From the NCBI GenBank assembly GCA_035719045.1, contig DASTGO010000198.1:1-6156 (forward strand): a DNA stretch of 6,156 nucleotides, read 5' to 3'. This DNA comes from DASTGO01 sp035719045. Its GTDB lineage: Bacteria; Actinomycetota; Actinomycetes; Actinomycetales; Kineosporiaceae. Made by a program: the position numbers and the translations under genes. Under the pieces are notes generated by a model, which saw only the letters and a program-made list of their open reading frames with translations, was not told the origin of the DNA and did no database searches. Of the stretch, positions 1 to 5,020 are shown piece after piece. How positions within the stretch are numbered: the stretch's first letter is position 1; every line of letters starts with the position of its first letter.

Positions 1-1151
1 CCACCCTGCCCTCGTATGGGCGGGTCCACGCCGAGGACGGCACCCCCGTGCACCCGGCCTCCTACGACTACGCCCGCGCGGCCCGGGACACCATCCACTT
101 CGCGAAGCTGCTGGACCGGCTGGTGCAGAACCTGCGCCGGGTCGCCGGGTACGACCTGCAGTACTTCGCCGTCATCGAGCCACAGCGGCGCCTGGCCCCA
201 CACGCGCACTTCGCCGTCCGGGGCACCCTGCCCCGGGAGCTGGTCCGTCAGGTCGTGGCCGCCACCTACCACCAGGTGTGGTGGCCCTCCACCGATCAGG
301 TCGTCTACGCCGGGGACCACGCCCCGGCCTGGGACCCCCGATCCGGCCCCGAAGGTGCGGGCGGGTTCGTCGACCCCGACACCGGTGTCCCACTGCCCAC
401 CTGGGACGAAGCCCTCGACGCCATCGGCCCCGACGACGAACCCGCCCACGTGCTCCGGTTCGGGACCCAGGTCGACGTCAAGGGCGTCCTGTCCGGCACC
501 CCCGACGCCGAGAAGTGCATCGGCTACCTGGTCAAGTACCTGACCAAGAGCCTCGGCGACGACCTCACCGCCACCACCCACGGTGACGAAACAGCCTCGC
601 CGGCGGACGCGGACAGTGACCATGAACGGGCCGCCCGGTGGACCGCCCACCGTGACCGCCTGGTCGCCGCCCTGCGGTACGAGCCGTGCTCCCCGACCTG
701 CCCGAACTGGCTCCGGTACGGCGTCCAACCGCGCAACACCAAGGCGCACCAGCGGCCCGGGACGTGCCGGGGCAAGGCCCACAAGCCCACCCACCTCGGC
801 TACGGCGGACGCCGGGTCCTGACCTCCCACAAGTGGACCGGCAAGACCCTGGCCGACCACAAGGCCGACCGACGCGCGTTCGTCCTGAACGTCCTCGGCG
901 TCACCCCCGAGTCCGACACCTACCCCGGACCCCAAGCGGCCGAACGGATCGCCTGGGAACACGCCAAGACCACCGACCCCGACGTCCCGCCCCTGTCCCG
1001 GCGCCTCCTCCTGGCCATCGCCCAACGCCAACGCTGGCGGATGGAGTACCGCGCCGCCCGCGACAACCTGCCCACCCCCGCCGCCACCGATCTTCCGGCA
1101 ACCGACCCACCCGACCCGGACCCCTCGACCATCCCGCACCCGGCCGCCTGA
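1..1151 (+). CDS. RepSA-type rolling-circle replication initiator, 5'-truncated by the window edge
   Basis: The frame is open from base 3, so the first full codon is a Thr codon and the protein enters from the left; the GTG at 48 is internal. Role: HUH endonuclease that nicks the double-strand origin of the excised element and starts rolling-circle replication. Seen: the HUH motif His-Ala-His (201-209) within RLAPHAHFAVRG; a two-tyrosine motif YLVKYLTK with Tyr at 525-527 and 537-539; a possible metal-binding set Cys (687), Cys (699), Cys (765), His (780); then GYGGRRVL. AATYHQVWW and the TLPSYGRVH start are typical of this actinobacterial family. The C-terminal tail is Pro/Asp-rich. About 382 residues are present, and the N-terminal part (probably 100-150 residues) is missing. 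The stop lies 20 bases before xis, so the two are probably co-transcribed. Confidence 0.88.
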   Translation, partial: TLPSYGRVHAEDGTPVHPASYDYARAARDTIHFAKLLDRLVQNLRRVAGYDLQYFAVIEPQRRLAPHAHFAVRGTLPRELVRQVVAATYHQVWWPSTDQVVYAGDHAPAWDPRSGPEGAGGFVDPDTGVPLPTWDEALDAIGPDDEPAHVLRFGTQVDVKGVLSGTPDAEKCIGYLVKYLTKSLGDDLTATTHGDETASPADADSDHERAARWTAHRDRLVAALRYEPCSPTCPNWLRYGVQPRNTKAHQRPGTCRGKAHKPTHLGYGGRRVLTSHKWTGKTLADHKADRRAFVLNVLGVTPESDTYPGPQAAERIAWEHAKTTDPDVPPLSRRLLLAIAQRQRWRMEYRAARDNLPTPAATDLPATDPPDPDPSTIPHPAA

Positions 1152-1171
1152 GCAGACAGGAGCAACAGACC

Positions 1172-1393
1172 GTGGCACGCACAACCCTCTCCGACCCACT
1201 ACTGACCGTCGAGGAAGCCGGGGAAGCCCTCGGCACCGGACCCCGCTTCCCCCGACGCCTCATCGCCGAACGACGCATCCGCTACGTCAAGGTCGGCCGC
1301 TACGTCCGCATCCCGCAGTCCGCCCTGATCGAGTTCGTCAGCGCGGGAACCGTCGAGCCTCGCGCCGAGCGTCGTCGTCGGTGGGTGGCCTGA
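1172..1393 (+). CDS. xis: Excisionase (Xis), small MerR/HTH_17-type DNA-binding protein
   Basis: A 73-residue basic protein. It is the expected recombination directionality factor, which binds near the att sites and tips the integrase towards excision. Seen: LLTVEEAGEALG (about residues 10-21) forms the helix-turn-helix, followed by RRLIAERRIRYVKVGRYVRIP (split here as helix RRLIAERRI and wing YVKVGRYVRI), then SALIEFV. This is the standard AICE/phage excisionase layout, and the length is normal. The GTG at 1172 is chosen because AGGAG (1158-1162) lies 9 bases upstream; the same frame runs further upstream inside rep only as an out-of-frame shadow. The stop TGA shares its last base with the integrase ATG (TGATG), implying translational coupling. 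The C-terminus ends in an Arg-rich run (RAERRRRWVA). Confidence 0.85.
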   Translation: MARTTLSDPLLTVEEAGEALGTGPRFPRRLIAERRIRYVKVGRYVRIPQSALIEFVSAGTVEPRAERRRRWVA

Positions 1394-2568
1394 TGGCCGG
1401 GAAGCGTCGTCGTTTCGGCAACGTCCGGCGGCTGCCCTCGGGTCGGTACCAGGCGACCTACCGGGACCCCGACGGGGTGCGGCGAACCGCCGGGGAGACC
1501 TTCGGAACCAAGCGAGACGCCGAACGGTGGCTGAGCGTCGTTGAGGTTGAGCTGCTTCGGGGGGAATGGCGCAACCCCGATGACCAGCGGGTCTCCCTCG
1601 CAGACTTCGGCGCCCGGTGGATCGCCGAGCGTCCCGGGCTGCGGCCCCGGACGGTGGACCTGTACGCCTGGCTGTTCGGCAAGCACATCGTTCCGACGCT
1701 GGGGAATGTCACCATCGGGGACATCGACCCTGCTCGGGTGCGCCGCTGGCGGGCCGGTCTGCTGGCGGCCGGTGTCTCGGCAACGATGGCGGCCAAGGCC
1801 TACCGGCTCCTGCGGGCCATCCTCATGACAGCGGCCGACGACGGGCTCATCGCCCGGAACCCCTGCCGCATCCGGGGCGCCGGAAGCGAGCCGACGCCCG
1901 AGCGGCCGGTGCTGTCACTGCAGCAGGTGTTCGACCTGGCGGCCAAGGTGCCCGAGCGGTACCGGGTCCTCGTCCTGGTCGCCACCTTCGGCAGCCTGCG
2001 GTGGGGGGAGGCCACGGCGCTACGTCGGTGCGATGTCGACCCGGCCACCGGGGTGATCCAGGTTCGGGCAGCCTTCGCCGAACGGTCGACGGGGGAGCTG
2101 GTGCGAGGACTGCCCAAGTCGCGGGCGGGTCTGCGCTCGGTCACCCTCCCGCGTCCGGTCGTCGACCTCCTGGTCGAGCACCTGGCCTCGAAGGTCGGAG
2201 AGGCGCCCGACGCGCTGATCTTCACCGGCGACAAGGGGGCGGCCCTGCGGCGGAGCAACTTCAACCGCCAGGCGAAGTGGCCGGACTCGGTCGCGGCCAT
2301 CGGTGCCCCCGGCCTGCACTTCCATGATCTGCGGCACACCGGGAACCACTTCGCCGCGATGTCCGGGGCGTCCCTGCGTGACCTGATGGCCCGGATGGGC
2401 CACGACAGCATGCGGGCGGCCCTGATCTACCAGCACGCCAACCAGAGTGCCGACCGCAAGATCGCCGACGCGATGGAGGAGCTGATCACCGAGCACGAGT
2501 CGGCCGCCGACCAGGACGACGACCCCGACGACGACGGGGCCGCTGGCGCTCTGGTCCCGGCCCGGTAG
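1393..2568 (+). CDS. int: Tyrosine site-specific recombinase (integrase)
   Basis: A 391-residue integrase that recombines attP on the circular element with attB in a tRNA gene and, with Xis, reverses it. Seen: an N-terminal arm-binding region (about residues 6-60, with SGRYQATYRDPDG), a SAM-like core-binding domain (about 70-155), and the catalytic domain (about 175-350). All six catalytic residues are present: R203 in SLRWGE, K242 in LPKSRAG, H311 and R314 in HDLRHT, H337 in MGHDS, and the nucleophile Y346 in ALIYQHA. The ATG at 1393 overlaps the xis stop. A GTG at 1381 is in frame but would lie inside xis and is less likely. The tail from about residue 369 is rich in Asp. The protein appears intact and should be active. 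The gene ends 89 bases from the 3' end of a convergent tRNA-Gly, its probable target. Confidence 0.93.
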   Translation: MAGKRRRFGNVRRLPSGRYQATYRDPDGVRRTAGETFGTKRDAERWLSVVEVELLRGEWRNPDDQRVSLADFGARWIAERPGLRPRTVDLYAWLFGKHIVPTLGNVTIGDIDPARVRRWRAGLLAAGVSATMAAKAYRLLRAILMTAADDGLIARNPCRIRGAGSEPTPERPVLSLQQVFDLAAKVPERYRVLVLVATFGSLRWGEATALRRCDVDPATGVIQVRAAFAERSTGELVRGLPKSRAGLRSVTLPRPVVDLLVEHLASKVGEAPDALIFTGDKGAALRRSNFNRQAKWPDSVAAIGAPGLHFHDLRHTGNHFAAMSGASLRDLMARMGHDSMRAALIYQHANQSADRKIADAMEELITEHESAADQDDDPDDDGAAGALVPAR

Positions 2569-2586
2569 TTGCACGCGGGTTGCACG
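2569..2586 (+). repeat. Paired TTGCACG direct repeats after int, candidate integrase arm-type sites
   Basis: TTGCACG occurs at 2569-2575 and again at 2580-2586, so the starts are 11 bases apart, about one helical turn. The pair begins directly after the int stop codon, between int and the tRNA. Short direct repeats in this position in tyrosine-integrase elements are usually arm-type binding sites for the integrase N-terminal domain. That role is inferred from position and spacing only. Confidence 0.45.
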
Positions 2587-2609
2587 GTGGGTGCCATGGG
2601 GCGTCAACG

Positions 2610-2655
2610 ACGAAGGGCCAGGCTCGGGGACTGTGCCCCTGACCTGGCCCTTCGT
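2610..2655. terminator. Strong bidirectional hairpin between convergent int and tRNA-Gly
   Basis: A perfect 13-bp inverted repeat, ACGAAGGGCCAGG (2610-2622) against CCTGGCCCTTCGT (2643-2655). The 20-base middle part can fold further: GGGG 2626-2629 with CCCC 2636-2639, plus TC/GA with single-base bulges. No T-run follows on either strand, which is common for actinobacterial terminators. Placed between the int stop and the tRNA 3' end, it can end both transcripts. It ends two bases short of the encoded CCA. It could also be part of the attachment region. Confidence 0.7.
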
Positions 2656-2657
2656 GG

Positions 2658-2701
2658 TGGAGCGGGTGACGGGAATCGAACCCGCACTGTCAGCTTGGGA
2701 A
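2658..2701. other. Candidate attachment site: 3' half of tRNA-Gly
   Basis: Inferred from arrangement: the integrase gene points at the 3' end of the tRNA, and AICEs usually carry a copy of the tRNA 3' half as attP so that the gene stays intact after integration. The segment spans from the anticodon loop to the encoded CCA. The real identity block may extend into the adjacent hairpin. A matching direct repeat should exist at the left end of the element, outside this window, so the limits cannot be fixed here. Confidence 0.45.
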
Positions 2702-2731
2702 GCTGATGTTCTGCCATTGAACTACACCCGC
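2658..2731 (-). tRNA. tRNA-Gly (anticodon CCC), with encoded CCA
   Basis: Read on the minus strand, the cloverleaf is complete: acceptor GCGGGTG (from 2731) pairs with CACCCGC. The D arm is GTTC/GAAC. The anticodon stem TCAGC/GCTGA encloses loop TTCCCAA, giving anticodon CCC (complement of 2697-2699). The T arm has loop TTCGATT, the discriminator base is T, and CCA is encoded at 2660-2658. Length is 74 nt. It decodes GGG glycine codons. The gene is intact although it borders the integrated element, as expected if the element supplies the 3' half. The base-paired arms support a functional gene. Confidence 0.95.
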
Positions 2732-2757
2732 GCGGCCCCTCAATGGAGCGCGAGAGC

Positions 2758-2763
2758 ACCTTA
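2758..2763 (-). promoter_or_regulatory. Possible -10 element of the tRNA-Gly promoter
   Basis: On the minus strand 2763-2758 reads TAAGGT, matching the actinobacterial TAnnnT -10 form, 27 bases upstream of the tRNA 5' end. No clear TTGACA-like -35 is seen 16 to 19 bases further upstream (CACGGT at 2786-2781 is the nearest). The call rests on position and a single hexamer. Confidence 0.35.
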
Positions 2764-3015
2764 CCAAGAGTCCGGGGCATACCGTGCGCCACGGGCTGCG
2801 TCTGCGTCCGGGGGCGTCGGCGGGAGGGCCCCGACGACCGCGGTGAGGGCACCCTCCACCGGTTCGAGGGCCTCGGCCGTCGGCCGATGCCGACTGCTCC
2901 GAGGACGCTGCGCCGGGGCACGCGGACGTCCCCCGGGCCGGGCATCGCCACCCGTCGGCCCAGGGTCCGGAGCCCGAGGAACCCCCGGCCGTCGCCTGCC
3001 CGGGGGCAGTCCCGC

Positions 3016-3021
3016 TACCGT
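3016..3021 (+). promoter_or_regulatory. Possible -10 element of dcd, suggesting a leaderless transcript
   Basis: TACCGT fits the TAnnnT -10 pattern and is followed by exactly 7 bases before the GTG at 3029. Transcription would therefore start at or next to the first base of the start codon. This is the usual geometry of leaderless genes in actinobacteria. No convincing -35 is visible, and a Shine-Dalgarno match for 3029 is also lacking, which agrees with a leaderless start. Confidence 0.4.
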
Positions 3022-3028
3022 GGCGCCC

Positions 3029-3604
3029 GTGCTGCTCTCCGACCGGGACATTCGCGCTGAACTGGAGTCCAAGCGGGTGATCCTCGACCCGTACGACCCG
3101 TCGATGGTGCAGCCCTCGAGTGTCGATGTCCGGATCGACCGGTACTTCCGGTTGTTCGACAACCACAAGTACCCGGTGATCGACCCGGCGGAGGAACAGC
3201 CGGAGCTGACCCGCCTGGTAGAGGTCGCCGCGGAGGACCCGTTCATCCTGCATCCTGGTGAGTTCGTGCTGGCCTCGACGTACGAGACGGTGACCCTGCC
3301 CGATGACGTCGCGGCACGGCTGGAGGGGAAGTCGAGCCTGGGGCGGCTGGGGCTGCTCACCCATTCCACGGCGGGGTTCATCGACCCGGGGTTCTCCGGC
3401 CATGTGACCTTGGAGCTGAGCAACGTCGCCACCCTGCCGATCAAGCTGTGGCCGGGGATGAAGATCGGCCAGCTCTGCTTCTTCCGGCTCTCCAGCCCCG
3501 CGGAACACCCCTACGGCAGCACCGAGATGGGCTCGCGGTACCAGGGCCAGCGGGGGCCCACGGCGAGCCGCTCCTTCCGCTCCTTCCACCGCACGCCCGT
3601 CTGA
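3029..3604 (+). CDS. dcd: dCTP deaminase (possibly bifunctional dCTP deaminase/dUTPase)
   Basis: A trimeric cytosolic enzyme that deaminates dCTP to dUTP; the actinobacterial (Mycobacterium-type) form can also hydrolyse it to dUMP, feeding thymidylate synthesis. Seen: MLLSDRDIRAEL start, YDPSMVQPSSVDVR, ILHPGEFVLAST, then EGKSSLGRLGL containing S102 and R106, HSTAGFIDPGFSGHV (T111, H112, A115, D119) and LELSN with E129, the expected general base. The C-terminus GSRYQGQRGPTASRS is the nucleotide-closing lid. The length of 191 aa from GTG 3029 equals the usual family length. A GTG at 3020 would add three residues, and the open frame upstream to 2591 is not coding. The neighbour on the left is tRNA-Gly, so this is chromosomal backbone just outside the element. 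The next gene follows after 88 bases on the same strand. Confidence 0.96.
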   Translation: MLLSDRDIRAELESKRVILDPYDPSMVQPSSVDVRIDRYFRLFDNHKYPVIDPAEEQPELTRLVEVAAEDPFILHPGEFVLASTYETVTLPDDVAARLEGKSSLGRLGLLTHSTAGFIDPGFSGHVTLELSNVATLPIKLWPGMKIGQLCFFRLSSPAEHPYGSTEMGSRYQGQRGPTASRSFRSFHRTPV

Positions 3605-3692
3605 GGCGTCGCGGCCGGCAGAGCCGCCATCGGGCAGGTAGCAGGCAGCGCAACGGCAGGCATCGGATCGGGCTGACGAAGGGCGTGGCGCG

Positions 3693-4748
3693 ATGGCCAA
3701 GGGCCGCTGGTTCGGGCGCGGCGGGGACGCCCCCGCGGGGACCTCGCTCGATCCCACGCAGCTGGCGCAGCTGCGCTCCCACCACCTGCTGCTGGTGCCG
3801 AGCACCGTCGGCGTGGAGGAGGTCTCCGACCTGGTCTCCGCCCGGGTGATGTACGGCGACCTGGCCCGCGACGGGGAGGTCCCGCTGGGCCGGCACAGCC
3901 GCCTGGTCGGCCCCTTCGAGCTGAACATGGAGGAGGCCGTCGACGCGGGCGTCCCCATGCCGTGGACCGTGGTCTACGCCCTGGACGCACCCGTCGAGCG
4001 GGAGGACCCGCCCCTGCCGGGCCTGGACGACCGGGACGGGTTCGCGTTCGCCTTCCCGCGCGGGTTGCCCTGGCGGGAGGAGGGCCGCGGCCTGCACCTG
4101 ATCGTGGCGATGGCCCGCCGGCTGCACGGGGCGGTCCGGGTGTCCGGCAGTGAGCTGATCCAGCCCGACCCGGACCGGGCCGTCGACTTCGCCGTCCGGT
4201 CCCCCTACTGGCTGGACCCCGACACCCTCAAGGGCGTGGTCAGCCGGGAGCTGCCGAACGCCGAACTGGCCCTCGACGGCGTGGAGTGGTCCGGCCCCTC
4301 CCCGGAGCTGTACAGCGGCCTGCCCTACGCCCAGGACATCGCCCACGACCCGTTGCGGGCCGACGAGCTGGCCTGGCTGCACCAGCGCGCCGACGCCTAC
4401 GACCTGGACGTCCTGGCCGGGGAGGACTCCGTCGACGCGTACGCCGTCGTCGGGCAGATCGGGAACGGCCGGGCCGGGGCGATCGAGGTCCGGGTGCACG
4501 TGGCGCCCGCCCCGGAGCCCGCGGTGGTCCGGGAGGCCTGGGCGGACGGGCCGTACGTCGTCTACGAGGTCCGCTGGGCCTGCCCGGACCTGGTCCAGCG
4601 TGAGCGGCGGGTCCCGCTGCCGGAGTTCGCCGCCATGCGCCGTCACGCCGCCGAGGAGGTGCTGGCCGTGACCCGCTCGGTGGTCGAGGCCGTCTCCGGT
4701 GTGGTCACCGACGAGGACGGCTTCTGGGTGGACCGCTACTTCCTCTGA
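3693..4748 (+). CDS. Conserved-looking hypothetical protein, 351 aa, function unknown
   Basis: I do not recognise the family. The ATG at 3693 has GAAGGG (3678-3683) 9 bases upstream, a reasonable ribosome site. The protein appears soluble: no signal peptide or membrane segment. It is acidic and very poor in lysine (K3 and one in TLKGVV), with several Trp-containing blocks such as MPWTVVYALD, LPWREEGRG, SPYWLDPDTLKGV and EVRWACPDL, and ends in DGFWVDRYFL. LHLIVAMARRLHGAVRV looks like an amphipathic helix leading into a strand. Codon use (strong third-position G/C in this frame only) supports real coding. It lies 88 bases after dcd on the same strand and may share its transcript, but no function follows from that. 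It is followed by the cheA promoter region. Confidence 0.82.
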   Translation: MAKGRWFGRGGDAPAGTSLDPTQLAQLRSHHLLLVPSTVGVEEVSDLVSARVMYGDLARDGEVPLGRHSRLVGPFELNMEEAVDAGVPMPWTVVYALDAPVEREDPPLPGLDDRDGFAFAFPRGLPWREEGRGLHLIVAMARRLHGAVRVSGSELIQPDPDRAVDFAVRSPYWLDPDTLKGVVSRELPNAELALDGVEWSGPSPELYSGLPYAQDIAHDPLRADELAWLHQRADAYDLDVLAGEDSVDAYAVVGQIGNGRAGAIEVRVHVAPAPEPAVVREAWADGPYVVYEVRWACPDLVQRERRVPLPEFAAMRRHAAEEVLAVTRSVVEAVSGVVTDEDGFWVDRYFL

Positions 4749-4906
4749 GTCACTTCCTCCGGCACTTCCGCTGACCGGCCGCTGACTGGCGTTCCATCCC
4801 GTGGTGGCGGCCCGCTGCGGCGCGGCCGCGGCTCACCCGTGCGGCGCACGCCTTCCGGGGGCATCCCCCTGCTCCCGGTGACGGTCACCCTGCCTCCCCG
4901 TTCGGC

Positions 4907-4933
4907 TCAAGTCCGCAGACGGCGAGCCGATGC
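4907..4933 (+). promoter_or_regulatory. Sigma-28 (FliA/WhiG-family) promoter for cheA
   Basis: TCAAGTCC (4907-4914), exactly 11 bases, then GCCGATGC (4926-4933). The FliA consensus is TAAAGTTT-N11-GCCGATAA: 5 of 8 bases match in the -35, 6 of 8 in the -10, and the spacing is exact. It lies about 90 bases upstream of the cheA start, oriented towards it. Motility-class control of a chemotaxis gene is the expected biology. A WhiG-type sporulation sigma factor recognises a similar sequence and cannot be excluded. Confidence 0.72.
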
Positions 4934-5006
4934 ATACCTCAGCCTCCTGCCGTGGGCCCTCCGGGGAGCGGCATCGGGGACGGGATGCACGCAAGCCCTC
5001 GCGGCG

Positions 5007-5012
5007 AGGAGG
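5007..5012 (+). promoter_or_regulatory. Ribosome binding site that decides the cheA start
   Basis: AGGAGG, a perfect Shine-Dalgarno core, lies 8 bases before the ATG at 5021. An in-frame ATG at 4985 would add 12 residues, but it would place this site inside the coding sequence, and the product would not begin with the usual CheA P1 start. Confidence 0.8.
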
Positions 5013-5020
5013 AGCACCGG

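Larger units (their letters stand above)
1..2701. mobile_element. Integration/replication end of an actinomycete integrative and conjugative element (AICE), left end outside the window
   Basis: Seen: a RepSA-type initiator, an excisionase and a tyrosine integrase lie in one tight plus-strand block that ends head-on against the 3' end of a tRNA-Gly gene. Known: rep-xis-int next to a tRNA 3' end is the standard integration/replication module of pSAM2-like AICEs, which integrate site-specifically and replicate by rolling circle after excision. Inferred: the right boundary lies within the tRNA 3' half (about 2658 to 2701), so the given end is approximate. Conjugation genes (an FtsK/TraSA-like translocase, regulators) and the second att copy are expected to the left and are not visible. 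A replicative but non-conjugative element is also possible. Confidence 0.8.
2732..3028. other. Noncoding region between tRNA-Gly and dcd
   Basis: About 300 bases with no convincing gene on either strand. It holds the probable tRNA promoter (minus strand), the probable dcd promoter at its right end, and two short GC-rich inverted repeats: CGTCGG 2815-2820 with CCGACG 2831-2836 (10-base loop), and GTCGGC 2879-2884 with GCCGAC 2889-2894 (4-base loop). The hairpins are short and, at this GC content, could be chance. Confidence 0.6.
4749..5020. other. Intergenic region upstream of cheA
   Basis: This 272-base stretch has no convincing gene. It contains weak GC-rich hairpins after the preceding gene (GCGGCC 4807-4812 with GGCCGC 4824-4829; GGGGG 4857-4861 with CCCCC 4865-4869, 3-base loop) that might terminate it. 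It also has a 13-base inverted repeat GGTGACGGTCACC (4877-4889), a sigma-28-type promoter (4907-4933), and a leader of about 80 bases ending in a strong ribosome site. Confidence 0.6.

Noticed and set aside
16..543. Plus-strand 175-codon frame, Pro/Thr/Ser-rich
   Set aside because: It is a shifted-frame shadow of rep, whose frame carries the HUH and Tyr motifs.
1381..1392. GTG at 1381 as integrase start
   Set aside because: It lies inside the end of xis without a ribosome site of its own. ATG 1393 in the TGATG overlap gives the normal integrase N-terminus.
2815..2894. Two short inverted repeats as a regulatory RNA or riboswitch upstream of dcd
   Set aside because: The stems are only 6 bp at very high GC, with no conserved riboswitch core visible.
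2604..2951. Minus-strand open frame of 115 codons containing SSMAEHQLPKLTVRVRFPSP
   Set aside because: This peptide is a well-known false translation of a tRNA-Gly gene; the frame reads straight through the tRNA.
2591..3028. N-terminal extension of dcd, including ERVTGIEPALSAWEADVLPL
   Set aside because: The segment is the antisense translation of tRNA-Gly plus noncoding DNA. The family start (MLLSD) begins at 3029.
3441..4646. Minus-strand open frame of 401 codons opposite the hypothetical protein
   Set aside because: It overlaps dcd and the 351-aa gene antisense. Its composition is typical of a GC-rich shadow and it shows no recognisable motif.
4985..5020. Upstream in-frame ATG for cheA at 4985
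   Set aside because: The perfect AGGAGG at 5007-5012 is placed for the ATG at 5021; the extra 12 residues do not resemble a CheA start.
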